Assembly (NCBI GenBank): GCA_963920665.1
Contig: OY987269.1
Coordinates: 1,056,501-1,120,500, forward strand
Direction of reading: 5' to 3'
DNA from: Straminergon stramineum
Lineage: Eukaryota; Streptophyta; Bryopsida; Hypnales; Calliergonaceae
Length of the DNA stretch: 64,000 bases
Every line of letters starts with the position of its first letter. The stretch's first letter is position 1. The notes beneath the pieces were generated by a model. The model was not told the DNA's origin. It did not search any database and saw only the letters and a list, made by a program, of their open reading frames with translations. Shown here piece by piece: positions 11,829 to 23,608 of this stretch. The position numbers and the translations under genes are program-made.

Positions 11829-12091
11829 GAGCATCAATATTGGGTCGGGGTAGATTGACCCCCTCGCTCGTCCCCCCAAAGTCATTCCAGGGGTGCATGT
11901 AAAAAAAAGACCCCCTACTTAGTGCTTCATTCATTTATCTTCTCTACCTCTCCTAGCTAATTTGGGGCCTCTCATTGCAAATATGAATTCAAAATTTGCA
12001 AATTTTATCATGTGTGAAAAATAAAAAATTTCAGGTTTTTACTTTGGGACAAGTGAGGGGGTCAATCCACCCCGGCCCAATATTGATACTC
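11829..12091. mobile_element. Short foldback MITE (263 bp)
   Basis: Arms of about 45 bp: the left holds ATCAATATTGGGTCGGGG then GATTGACCCCCTC, and the right is its reverse complement with few changes. The loop is AT-rich. No clear target duplication was seen. Confidence 0.75.
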
Positions 12092-12331
12092 GCAGATAAA
12101 TGTGTCCAGATAAACCAGGTTATTCGCAAGGATCTTACTCAGTGGCTCAAATTAGTGAGGTCCAGTTCAACTCTCACTGTGCTCAATCCCATACAACCCG
12201 GACTTGGAAATTCAATAAAATAATAATGATGGTATGTGGATTACTCACTGAAACTCAAAGTATATGTGGAATTGTACACCGGTGCAGGTGAAACAACCCG
12301 CCTTAGAGGTGAAAGCCTTTGCGGGGAGGTG

Positions 12332-12347
12332 AAAAGACTTGGAGTGT
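12332..12347 (+). repeat. Target site duplication of the LINE insertion, left copy
   Basis: AAAAGACTTGGAGTGT, identical to 12892-12907 beyond the poly(A) tail. Confidence 0.85.
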
Positions 12348-12752
12348 CTCTGCGGTATCGACCCCATCCTGGGGCCTCACAATCGACTCAATTCCACCCA
12401 GTGCATTTTTGGGACCAATACACCCCGACACTTTAACAACTTTCGTACCGTCTGGTCCCTCCTCAGAGGCTCATCCCTGTGGATTATTTGGATTTCCCGA
12501 AACCACAAAGTTTTCTCCCAAAGCTCATGGCCCCTGGGCCTTATTCAGGAAACCCTGTGGAACTCCCTATTAGACTCAGGTCGCGCAGCCCATCTGAAGA
12601 CCCAGCGCAATGCCCGTCAGTTTCCTCAGCGAGCTGCCTCCTTTTGGTCCAAATTTGACAATATCTGGATCCATTCCCTCATTCTAAGTCGTAGACATGG
12701 TGATACTGTTGTTTGGAGCAAGCAGGGCCCCTCTCTTTGCTTGTTCACTTAG
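12339..12752 (+). pseudogene. C-terminal fragment of a LINE ORF2 (reverse-transcriptase protein)
   Basis: The frame of about 137 codons contains WSLLRGSSLWIIWISRNHKVF, typical of the C-terminal region after the reverse transcriptase in plant LINEs (zinc-binding, zf-RVT-like region), followed by a helical basic stretch. The first few codons are target DNA; only the 3' part of the original gene is present, so it cannot make a working enzyme. The call rests on the W..LRG..LW.IW..RN pattern together with the poly(A)/target-duplication structure. Confidence 0.7.
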
Positions 12753-12891
12753 CTCTCTCGTCTGGTTGTCATCTCTCTTGCTCGTGTTCTCTTCATTGTC
12801 CAGCCTTGTGGCTTGGCTGTTGTTTTATGTTTCTGTTGGTGCTCCTTTTTTTCTTTAATGCAATGGCCTTTGCACCAGTTGTTTCAAAAAA
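12348..12891 (+). mobile_element. 5'-truncated LINE (non-LTR retrotransposon) 3' end
   Basis: The insertion is bounded by a 16-bp direct repeat (12332-12347 and 12892-12907) and ends in GTTTC plus a poly(A) run. The truncated 5' end and target duplication are the signature of target-primed reverse transcription. GC content is higher than the surroundings, implying a fairly recent arrival. It lies within the Tourist-like element and outside the Stowaway-like one. Confidence 0.85.
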
Positions 12892-12907
12892 AAAAGACTT
12901 GGAGTGT
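12892..12907 (+). repeat. Target site duplication of the LINE insertion, right copy
   Basis: Exact second copy of 12332-12347, following the poly(A) tail. Its first bases merge with the tail. Confidence 0.85.
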
Positions 12908-12921
12908 AGCAACTGCCAGTA

Positions 12922-14394
12922 AGGTAAACCTGCCTATGACACGCAAATCACCCATAACAGGCACTTAGGAAATGATCCATTAACCCCTCACCGATGTAGG
13001 CCCAAATGGCTCCAAAAACAGCATTCCTTTTGAAATGTTATAAATATAGATTTTAATAAGTTATAGAGATCTCAATTGTATGATCTTGTAGTGAACTTGT
13101 TGTAGATGGCTTGCAACAAATTTGGTGTCATTTGACTGCATAGATTGAAAGATTATAATGTTTTAGTGTTGAAAACAGATGATGAATTTTTCCCAAAAAC
13201 ACATTTGGAGGCAAAATTCGGTTTCTAAATCAACTCAAATGAAAAAACTTTAAACTATTAAGTGATTCAAAATCAGCATACAAACACATTGATGAAAAAA
13301 ATATCATTTAATTGACACATTGTATCTGCAAAATGGCTTTGAAATGTCAAAAAACAACAAGAAAAGTTGCAAAAAACACATCAAAAACTGAACCTCCTCC
13401 TACTAAAATGCTTCTCAGTCACTCATAACTTCTTAGATGGATATGAAATTTTGTACACACAAACTAGACAAGTATATGCAACTTTTCCAAAAAATTTATT
13501 GGAAACAAACATTGTATGAAGAAGAATCAAGCCGTTGAAGTTCACTCTAATTCAAAAATGTTGGGATTTTGAACTTCGAATTGCTCCCAAACATTCAAAA
13601 CAACTTGTATTGGCATGAAAATTCTACCACAGTAACTAGACTTCAAGGGGAACACGACCCAACAAATTTTCTTGAAAACGAATATTGGATGAAGGAGATA
13701 CAAGCCCCTGAAGTTGCAGCCATCAAATGCAGTTTGGTGAACTTGAATTGAACTTGTGAACTTCGATTAGCTTCCAAAAATTCAGTACATCTTGGATTGA
13801 CCTGAAAAATTTACCACACAAACTAGAAGAGAGAGAGCAACTTTTTCAACAAGTTTTATTGGATTCGGACATCCGATGCAAAAGTTACAAGACTTTGAAT
13901 TTGACATGAGGACACTTTTCGTCCCCTTCGGCGGTGAGGGGTTAAAGTCTTACAACAATCCATGACAGACTTTCTCTAATAAATAAGATTAGGACTACAT
14001 TAGGTTGATTATTGATCAAAATCAATGGCTTGGGTGATGGTGATGGAGTTATTAGTGCATGTTTTAGGAACTTCTAACTTTTCAATGTAAATTCATCAAA
14101 GCAAGTGATTTTTTTAATTCTTCATGTTCTAACCATGTTAGGAAATATTCTGACTGCTTGAGGTGTAGGATGGACATCATGCATATACTTTTTGCTGGTT
14201 TTGGGATAGTCTATAGGCTCTTTGGGGCCAATTGGTAATCACACTTCAAAAATTCATACTTTGTTAGAAAAATAAAATTTTAATTGTTCTCTTCTTTTCT
14301 CAAAAATGTCTTTGTATGGAAAAAAACTCTAAGTTTTTTTGCTAATTGTTATAGGGCAAAATACTCATTTTGCGTATCATAGGCAGGTTTACTT
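12922..14394. mobile_element. Stowaway/Tc1-mariner-like element, copy 1 (interrupted)
   Basis: Ends AGGTAAACCTGCCTATGACA and, read inward, AAGTAAACCTGCCTATGATA, with TA on both sides (12920-12921, 14395-14396). Removing the nested TTAA element leaves 511 bp, matching copy 2 at 23071-23606 (536 bp). Non-autonomous. Confidence 0.8.
12984..13941. mobile_element. TTAA-flanked TIR element T2 (piggyBac-like ends), nested
   Basis: TTAA at 12980-12983 and 13942-13945. The perfect 10-bp ends CCCCTCACCG point inward from both sides. No transposase. Its interior is the reverse complement of T3 (18579-19646) and T6 (31627-33755). The uninterrupted paralogue at 23071-23606 shows the empty site. Confidence 0.82.
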
Positions 14395-14599
14395 TAGTCG
14401 TGGTAAGGCATTTTCAGTTTGTCATGTCTTGTTTTGCCAGACGCAACTTGGCTAGCAAAATGACCTCCATTTTCCAACTGGAGTGTGCTTGTTGCCCCTT
14501 CCTATTAAGAAGACATCTGAAGTGCTAGACGGGTGGGGCACTTTTGTAGGCCAATTCGCTAAAGCCATCTATTATCCTAGGCGGGTGGGGATGCTCTAA

Positions 14600-15254
14600 T
14601 GGAACACTACAAGTTTGGAGCTAACTGAATATACCACTTCTTAATAATATGTCAATTGATATTGCATCCAATGTCACTATATTAAGGTAAAACAATCCAT
14701 TATGGACCAAATGGGGGGTTTGTCCTCTTGTCATTTTTGAAATTTTCTACTTTTTTTCCAGAGAAAGTCAAGTGATAGAAATGGCGAGAGCATTTGAAAC
14801 TATATTTTTTTGACAAAGTGTGAATTTGTTATGAATTTTTGAAGTATTCAACCCATCACAGCCGGTAGACTACCCCAAAACCAACAAAAACTGATTTATA
14901 ACACTCATCTTATTTACCAATTATAGTCACAATATTTTCTATCATAGAAGACCTGAAAAAGGCACTTCCTGCAATGAACTAACACTAAAAAATTGAAAGT
15001 TCCTATTGCAGTCACTAATTACTCCATTCAGTTAGCTAAGACATTGAATGTGGCCCAAATCTCAAAAACTAAAAGAAAATTGTAATGGGCTCATTTATAG
15101 AGTTCCATAATGCGCAAAAGGTCCGTAATGGGTACAACTAACTTGATCCCTCTCATGGGATGTACACTAATAAGACAATAGTAGAGATCTTTGAAATCTG
15201 CAAAATGCTGAAGATTCGGGGATTACCCCTTGAAGGACTAGAGGGCCTTCTGTG
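14600..15254. other. Intergenic DNA, no gene
   Basis: AT-rich with no supported frame. At 15220-15242 a sequence ATTACCCCTTGAAGGACTAG resembles the left end of the TTAA family (compare 25794-25814), but no complete element could be bounded. Confidence 0.4.
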
Positions 15255-15493
15255 GGTTTTTAGTGGTAGACACTAAATCCTACAAACGAATTGGGGCCCA
15301 TGTTGATGTGGTCTGACACAATCACTAGGCCCTGTGGAGATCGCGGGTCATTCGTGACACAATTGCAGGACTGCGCCCCCGATGAAATTGCAAGACCACT
15401 ACATTAATTTCACTATTCAACAAGTTTTGCACATAACGGTAGTCCTAGGGGTTTAGGAGGCGATTTAGGATTTAGGTTGTCTTTTTTTTTTTT

Positions 15494-15570
15494 AACTATG
15501 AGTGGCTGAGCCCCTATTACATATCCCATATGAGTTGGGTTCCCTCTTACCACCCCTCCTATATATAAAG
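15494..15570 (+). promoter_or_regulatory. Promoter-like module, copy 3
   Basis: AACTATGAGTGGCTGAGCCC, ACATATCCCATATGAGTTGG, CACCCCTC, ATATATAAAGCC. Faces inward in Mutator-like copy 1. Confidence 0.55.
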
Positions 15571-16115
15571 CCAAGATGTCTTCTCAATTCTAAACAAAAG
15601 TAATGAATGACTTTTGAAGAAATGTGTGATGTCATGCTACATCAATGTGGGTACATTTCAAATGAGTAATCTAATGTTATGTAGAGAAGGACAACATTTG
15701 AATAACTTTTTCAAGTTCTTCCAAAACAATCACTTTTTCAAAGTTCCTAATGGACATACAAATACGAAGCCCCCACCCCCCCAAAAATAAAAAATTTCAC
15801 AATCTTAAAACAATTGAAGTGTTCATTCTGTATAAGACCCGTAGAATAATGAAAATTTCATGAAGTACACAATTGGGAGACAAATGTGTGTGGAACTTAG
15901 TACTTATACATCCTTTAGGAACTTTGGAAAATGTTGCTTGAATTGCGCCACAAAATATTGTTTTAGTAGAACTTCAAAAAGTTATTTCAATGTTGTCCTT
16001 TTCTATATGACATTAGATCACTCATTTGAAATGTGCCCACAGTGATGCAGCAAGATATCACACATTTCTTCAAAAGTCATTCATTACTTTTTGTTTAGAA
16101 TTGAGAAGACATCTT

Positions 16116-16195
16116 GGCTTTATATACATGAGGGGTGGTAGGAGGGAATCCAACCCATATGGGATATGTAATAGAGGCTCAACCACTCATAGTTA
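16116..16195 (-). promoter_or_regulatory. Promoter-like module, copy 4
   Basis: Mirror of copy 3 on the opposite arm, with ACATATCCCATATGGGTTGG and CATGTATATAAAGCC. Faces inward. Confidence 0.55.
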
Positions 16196-16463
16196 AAAAA
16201 AAGACAACCTAAAACCTAAACCTCCGTCTAAAACCCTAGAACCATCGTTATGTATGTTATGTACAAGACTTGTTGAACAATGAAATTCATATAGCGGTTT
16301 TGCAATTCCCCCAGGGCGTGGTCCTACAATTTCATTGGGGGGCATAGTCCTGCAACTATGCTTCAAATGACCCGCGATCTCTACGGGGCCCAATGATTGT
16401 GTCAGGCCACATCAATGTGGGCCCCAGTTCGTTTGTAGGATTTAGCGTCCTGCGGTTTTAGTG

Positions 16464-18574
16464 AACTCAAGCCATGATATACTACTTTCATAATTTGGAA
16501 TTTTGTCATTCATGAGATTTATAGGATGGATTCAAATAATCCCAATCTACATGTGAAGTTTTGTTTCACTTCATTCTAATAAATGTTACAAGAGTTATAA
16601 GGTTTTATTGTATTTATTTCAATGTCAAATAGGGCAACTAAAAACATATTCTATAAAGTACTTTTATCAGATATCAGATATTATAAATTGATACCTTCTC
16701 AAATATATGTGAACCATTCAATTCTAAATAATGAGGTGAATTATGAAGAGCTCTATTTTACAGTCTATGAAGGTAGAAATTACATGTAAGGTCTTTCTTA
16801 ACTCAATTTTGAAATTTTTCAAATAAAAAATAAAAGATAGGATATATATTTCTTTCTAGAGCATTCTTACTACTAAGATTAATAATCCTCAATTTCTTAT
16901 AGAAATTTCTTGTAGTTTGGTTTTTTCTTTTGTTTAGTACCACCTTCTCCTTCATCATTTTCTTAAAGATGAATATGAAATTGTTTTGGTTAAATTCTTT
17001 TTCATGTATTTTCAACCTATTTTCCCAAAATCTTGGCTAAATCCATCAAGTTATGGATATATGTTTTTTTCAATAAAATGTTGAAAGACAAAACTTCACC
17101 TTCTGAAAGTACTAGAAAAATGTACTTTATGAAGTTTAGGCATATTGAATAAATAATTGTTGTAGATTTTTCATTCTAAAATTTTGGAGGATGTACCTAT
17201 AAAAATTAACTAAAAGTTTCCATGGTCAGATTTATTAGAGAATAAATATAGATGAAGATTTTAGCCATGCTTTAGATATGAGTATATATTTTGAAGTAGA
17301 TTTGGTCTTCAAAACACCTCAATATTTTAGAAGTTAAACCAAGGCCTATCATTGAGGTTGAGGCTAGTGTCACCAATTAATTGTAGGAGATTTGAAATTC
17401 TCCCCCTTCAAGCCCCATGTGACAATTTTTTGAAAACAACCAAATGTAGATGACTCTCCTTGCCCAAATTGTAGTTTTTCAATAGTTATACAAAGCATAG
17501 TATACAAATAACTTCAAGAATTTTGCCATAGCAAATTCAAAGTTTTAGTTTGATAGAAAATAATATAATGATAATCTACTATATTAAGTATGTATTGTCA
17601 TGATCCCTATCACAAAATCTGTCACATTTTCATCTTGGAGAAATATCATCCAATTATTTCATTCAACGTTCACAATGAAAACCAAGAATGCATCGTGTAT
17701 ATGTTTCCTTGTCTCTTGCCTTGTCCCTATAGGGTTGACTAAGGTAGAAACACCCCAAAATATCCTTGTACCCATTCATGCACAATAGATTTTCCTTGAA
17801 GTGTCTCTAGGCTTTGAAGAAAGTGTCTCTCAAAAGTGTCATTAAATCTCTCCTAATTTAACTACGATTAGTTGAGTGTTGATTTTGTCATATTTCAATT
17901 CTAATGGTTTCAGTGGTTTAGGAAGCTTCCACTTTGAAAATTCTTAGAAATTACATGACCTATCTGAAAAGTCTTGTTTTTTTGTTTGTTTTTCAATTCA
18001 TGATTTTCAATTGCTAATACTACAAAAATATGTTTTCTAGAAAAAGGTGTCTCCAACTATGTTAGAATTGCTTGTTTTGACGGTTTTAGGTGTTTCCACC
18101 ATAATATTGATTAAATTTCAGAAGGTTGTAGGCCATAAGTCAGATGCTATGCTGATATGTTTCAGATGTAATGGTGTCTTCCAAACCTGTGATGTCATAC
18201 TGTGATGTTTCACAAATGGGACCATCAAAACGCCTTTAATCAACTTTGCAAGTTCTCTTTGTAATTTCTATGTTCTAGGGTTTTCTCAATTCAATGCTCA
18301 ATGACAAATTGAAGTAGCAGTTAGGATCCAAAGGTCCAACTAACTTACAACTTTGTTTATTCAGCAATGATTCTCAAGAGTATTTAGAGCCAGACATGTA
18401 TTAATAGGATTGTCAGACTGTTAAGGAATGTCATTAGTTTTAAATTCTTGACTGGAAATATTACATGAGACAGTAAAAGTTGGAAAGAGATTGGATTGGA
18501 GTAAGGTAGAACAGCCTATGATCACCCAGATTTCCAATCAGGGTATAAGAGAAGGCTCAAAAAATGCTCAGGCA
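16464..18574. other. AT-rich intergenic DNA, no gene or bounded element
   Basis: About 2.1 kb with only short frames and no recognisable protein, terminal repeats or tandem array. Likely old transposon debris. Confidence 0.45.
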
Positions 18575-18578
18575 TTAA

Positions 18579-19646
18579 CCCCTCATCATCAAAGGTGACC
18601 AAAAATACCCAAGGTGTTGTAATTCTCGTGAAGCTGGGTTGCCTTGGATGTTGTGTCGTGTCAGTCCAACTGCATCCCTTGCAGGCTGTATGTTTCAAAA
18701 AAAAAAAAAAAGGTGACCAAAAATGTCCTCACAAAGTTTCAAAGGCAATTCAAAGTGCTGTAAATTATGCTTCCAATGTCTAAATTCAGTAAAACTTGTT
18801 GGGAAATTTGTGTTCTCTCTTCTAGTTTGTGTGGTAAAAAATTTAGATCAATCCAAGATGCATTAATTATTTGGAAGCCAATCAAAGATCATAGGTTCAA
18901 TTTGAGTTCACCAAACTACATTTGATGGCTACTACTTGGGGGGCTTGTATCACCTTCATCCAATGTTTTTTTTCAATAAAATTTATTGGTTTATGTTCGC
19001 CCTAAAGGCCAGTTATTGTAGTAAAATTTTCATGTCTATCCAACTTGTTTTGAATGTTTATGAGCAATTCAAAGTTCAAACTCTATAAAATTTTGGATTG
19101 TAGTGAACTTCGGCAACTTGTTTCTTTTTCATAAAATGTTTGTTTCCAATAATTTTTAAAAAAAATTGCACATAGTAGTCTAGTTATTGTGTCTAAAATT
19201 TCATATCAATCCAAGAAGTACTGAGAAGCATTTTAATTAGTAGAAGGATGTTCAGGTTTTGATGTGTTTTTTGCAACTTTTTTTTGGCTATTTTTTGACA
19301 ATCGAAAGTCATTTTGTAGACACGATGAGTCAATTGAATGATATTTTTTCACCAATGTATTTTGTATGTTGTTTTTGGATCACTCTCTAGTTTAAAGTTT
19401 TTCATTTGAGTAGGTTTAGAAATTGAATTTCACCTACAAATGCGTGTCTAGGAAAATTTGAGTATCCTTTTTCAACACTAAAATATTATAATTTTACAAT
19501 CTATGTGGCCAAACAACTCCAAATTTGATTTATGTCATCTACAAGATTTTATGGTTGAGATCTTTATAACTTCATGACATTTAGACCTATAACACTTCAA
19601 AAGCATTGATGTTTTTGAACCCATTCACCCCTTAGGCAATGAGGGA
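18579..19646. mobile_element. TTAA-flanked TIR element T3 (piggyBac-like ends)
   Basis: TTAA at 18575-18578 and 19647-19650. Ends CCCCTCAT and, inward from the right, TCCCTCATTGCC. The interior aligns with T6 and with the reverse complement of T2. It contains a short retroposed insertion at 18607-18708. Confidence 0.75.
18591..18724 (+). mobile_element. Short non-LTR retroposon (SINE or very short LINE end) with target duplications
   Basis: The duplication AAAGGTGACCAAAAAT occurs at 18591-18606 and 18709-18724. Between them are about 85 bp ending TATGTTTC and a run of about 14 A. The GTTTC-A tail matches the LINE at 12348-12891, so the LINE machinery probably mobilised it. No tRNA-type A/B boxes were recognised with confidence. 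Confidence 0.75.
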
Positions 19647-19650
19647 TTAA

Positions 19651-22600
19651 GAACCACCCCTACAAAAGTGCCAAAAAAAAATGTAAAGGGATGTAGAAAT
19701 GGAAGTGACTTTGTGTGGTGAGAAACTACTATCTCATGTGTGTGGTTTTAGGCTATTAAGAAGGTGACATGGGTCACTATTATGTGTGAACTTTGCTTAT
19801 AAGAAAGTCTTGAATTTGGTACATGAGGCTAGAATACAAGTGCAATGAATGGATTGCAATAAATTTTGATTTACTATAGGGAGTAAATTGAATGGAAATG
19901 AATAGTGGATCATTCTTAGACTCATTGGCTCTAAGCCATGCTTTGATTCATCAAAGTTGTACCTATGAGTATTAATAGGGACCTAAGCACCTCTGACTTG
20001 GGAAAATCATATGTTATTCACTCCAAGTCAAAAAATGAACATGAAAATTTCTACTTTTGAATTCCTCATTTCTCTCTCCCGCAAAAATGTAGAAAGTGTT
20101 TGGATCCACCCATTTCTGCACATGGGTCTTTCTTCCCTTAGATGCGCACTTTTTGAATATATTACCTTACCTTATGCAAGATTATTGTTGCTTGTATTTT
20201 TCAAAGAAATAATTAGTTGAGTAGATTGAAATACAAGTAGAATCATACTAATATGATAAGAATCAAAATTGATAAATGAATTTTTAAACACACTTGGTGC
20301 AAAAATATAAAACTGTCAATAGGTGGGGGTCATGATCATCTTCAAAAGGTTCAAAATCAATGACCCATCACCTTAATTCTGTTTGATGAGTGTTTTGGAA
20401 CTACAAGTTTAACATTCTAAAAGTACCTCTTTTATTGGTTGAAGTTACAATTTGTTTTGACAAGCATTTACTGTAAGTGTAGGGCAAGGTCTGCACCTCT
20501 TTGCCATATATTGTTCTTTTTTTGGAAAATAAGGTTTGATAGGTGCTAAAAATAGATTTTCTTTGCCAATTTTCTTATTCTCATCATATTTTTTTATATT
20601 TTGAAAAATACTTTTTCTAAAATTTTGGCATTTATTGTTAGAATTATTTTCCAATCCACCAACCTTTTTCTACAACTATGGTATTTACAACTAAATCCAC
20701 CTAATCCAACATTTAGTGAACCACATTGTTATCACTCTTAGAGCATCCAAAAATAGATGTGAACTTGATATCATTCTCTAACAATAGCACCAATTGCTTG
20801 TCCAAAGAAAATGCCCTATACCTTCTATGAAATAGATAGCTAATTGATGCAAATGGGAAGGTCTAGTAGATGTTGGAATTGAGTATATGATTGGCAACAT
20901 TAGGTTGTTCTACTTTATATGGATCTAGTGATGTCAAGTAATCCATTGCTAAGATAGTCCTCGACAATATAGACTTAGGGAGTACTAATATACATAAAAG
21001 TGACTAAGTTAGTAGGAGTATTTAAATTGTCACTTCTTCTATCATAGGAGGGTTTTTTAAAGCATTATCAATACGATTAGAATCCTATAATGCCACAAAA
21101 AACAAGAATTAGATGATTTCAAAAGACAAGAATGAAATTTATTGTGTTGAGGGAGATAATGGGAGTACATATAGCTTTGGAAACAAAATTAGAAATGTCT
21201 CATTTGCAAAACACTACAAACAATGTACCGAAAGATGCAAACATTATGTTTGTATTTCAATTCCTCCCCCTCTCTCCCTTTGGAAAAAGCAAGAGCTGTT
21301 GATTTGAGTTTAGGACCCCCTCTAAATGTTGTCAATATTTTGAAAAAACAAAGCCATTGATGCTTGTGGAACAAACGATCTTGTCTGTTCATATTCGGAT
21401 ACAGAATATGGATATGGTTAGAGGATACATATGCATTTCTAAACTACAAAATATAGGACATGGATATGGCTATGCTCAGAGAATACGAATATAGAAGACA
21501 AATATGGAACAAGCAAAAAATACAAATATATCCTGTATAGTTTGCAAGTTCCACAAATTCCTTAGTAATGCAAATATGGGTAGTTGGGGTTGGTATCACA
21601 TGTTGAATTCATGAATTCATTTCACACATGGGATTTGCTTAAAATTTTGAGCAAAATTTTACAAACAATAGTAAAATTACGTGTGTATCTTTTTTTATAA
21701 ATTTTGTAAAAGCTTAACAACTAATGGCATAATGCCACGTGTCCCCTTTTTGAAATCATGTGTGGTTTACTTTGAAAATGACAATTTGTCACAATGTACT
21801 CAAAAGATGTCTATATACAATTCATGTGCAAACCCATTTATTTCAAAAAAAATTTGGGGTTCAAAGAACTTTATTTGTGCCAACCATCTTCTTTTGATTT
21901 TTGTGTTAATATGATTGGGGCTCTAGACCACCCACCTAGTCATGTCGTAACTTTTACAACAAAGAACTTTATTCCATAACTCCTGAACATAATTTGTTGG
22001 TGAAAAATTTCAAGAAAATAGATAATTTAGTTTGATGATTCAATGATTAGAAACCTTGAAAATTAAAAAAACTAAATAAAAAAATTGGACACTCTTTTAG
22101 AACTTGGTGAAGATTTTTATTTCACTAATAAAAGGAATGTTGGTGATAGCAAGAAACATCTTCTGGTTTTGTTGCATTTTCTCTCTAATTGTGATTTTTT
22201 GGGAGTATTTTAAAACTAAACAAAAACTAAAAAATTGTGGTCAATGTATTCCCGTTTAAAAATATTGTACTATAGTAAGATAAAGCATAGAAAATTTTTC
22301 TAAGAGGGAGAACTAAAAAAGTGTAAAATCTCAAGATAATAGGTATTTTGACATTTTAATTTGGAAAAAATAGGAAAATTTTGTAAGAAATAAAATAATG
22401 ATTTTGGCATTCACAACAATTATGTTGAGATGGTCATTCACCAAAAGAACCACCAAAAAAAATATTTGACATATTTTGAAATGCAAGCATGAAGAAATTT
22501 ACTTTATAGAGTTTCATATAATGTAGAATTAACTATTTGAAAAATTCCTTCAAAAATAGCTACTATTCTAAATATTAGAAAACCCACCCAATGTTGATTT

Positions 22601-23068
22601 CAACTCCAAATTTGCTTCTAGGATCTAGAAATAGGACTATCCTCCCCTGAATTGGAAAGTGTGGACAATTGAGGCCTATTTTGAGGTAGTGAAATATTTT
22701 TGAAAAAAGAAAAAGATTTGTTGAGGTGTATGATGCGCATGAGTACCTTACCTACAAATCTTGAGTCTTTTGGAGCCATAATATAAAAGTTATAGCCAAA
22801 AAACAAATTAACATGCAAGATGTGAAAGAAAAGAGTTCAAGTATTTCTTGCAATTGTCCTAGAAGACTATTCCTTAATGTTCAAGAGCCCTCCCAAGGTA
22901 GAGGTAGCCTTCTATACACCTATATATGGATTTTTTATTAGGAGTTTTTTTGTACAATGCAAGGAAATATAATCTCAAAAATGGACTTCTAGATTCTTAA
23001 TATTGGATACATAAAATCCTTAAAAGTTATAAAAATTGAAAGTTTGACAAATTTGCAAAATTGTACAC
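19651..23068. other. Long AT-rich intergenic stretch, no gene
   Basis: About 3.4 kb without a supportable coding region. Visible details: a small inverted repeat at 20323-20372 (GGTGGGGGTCAT / ATGACCCATCACC) and a degenerate GGATATGG-type repeat at 21411-21540. No terminal repeats found for a larger element. Confidence 0.45.
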
Positions 23069-23070
23069 TA

Positions 23071-23606
23071 AGGTTAACCAAACCGTGTCAGACAAATTGC
23101 CCAATGCAGACACCTAGAAAACCACCCATTTAAGTCTTACATCAATCCATAGCAGATTTTTGCTAATAAATGGGATGAAGACTTCATTAGGTTTGTTAGT
23201 GGCCGAAATTAATGCCTTAATTGATGTTGATGGAGTTATTAGTGATTGTTTTAGGACCTTCTACCTTTTAAGTGTAAATGCATTTCAAGAGCTAACTTTT
23301 TTATTCCTTTTTGTCATGGCCATATTAAAAAATATTGTGACCATGTTTGAAAATTTTGAGACTACTTTAGGTGATCAAATGACCATTATGGGTACACTCT
23401 ATGCTGATTTTGGGGTAGTCTTCAAATTGTTTTAGGCCAATTGTGAAGCACACTTCAAATAAAAAATTGATAATTTTTCAAAAAAAAGAATTACAATTTC
23501 TCTCAGCATTTCTCATGTTTATCATCATATGCAAAAAAATTTAATTTTTTTCAAAAATGTGAACATGGCAAACCAACCATTTTGCATGTCATAGACTGGT
23601 TTACCT
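23071..23606. mobile_element. Stowaway/Tc1-mariner-like element, copy 2 (uninterrupted)
   Basis: Right end read inward AGGTAAACCAGTCTATGACA; left end AGGTTAACCAAACC; TA on both sides (23069-23070, 23607-23608). The interior aligns with copy 1 on both sides of the nested T2 and contains CCATTTAAGTCTTAC where copy 1 carries T2. Confidence 0.78.
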
Positions 23607-23608
23607 TA

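Larger units (their letters stand above)
10978..14596. mobile_element. Tourist-like element carrying a nest of later insertions
   Basis: Starts GAGCATCACC and ends, read inward, GAGCATCCCCACCCGCC, with TAA duplications at 10975-10977 and 14597-14599. Both ends share the sequence GGCTAGCAAAATG just inside. Within it lie a foldback at 11829-12091, a LINE 3' end at 12348-12891, and a Stowaway-like element at 12922-14394, itself hit by a TTAA element. Confidence 0.7.
15266..16453. mobile_element. Mutator-like long-TIR foldback element, copy 1
   Basis: Two arms of roughly 580 bp form an imperfect palindrome centred near 15860; the termini contain ACACTAAATCCTACAAACGA (left) and its mirror (right). 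Imperfect 10-11 bp direct repeats GGTTTTTAGTG (15255-15265) and GGTTTTAGTG (16454-16463) flank it, fitting Mutator-type duplication. Each arm has a promoter-like module facing inward. No transposase. Confidence 0.72.

Noticed and set aside
15224..15242. Another complete TTAA element starting at ATTACCCCTTGAAGG
   Set aside because: The tetramer is ATTA rather than TTAA and no matching right end was found.
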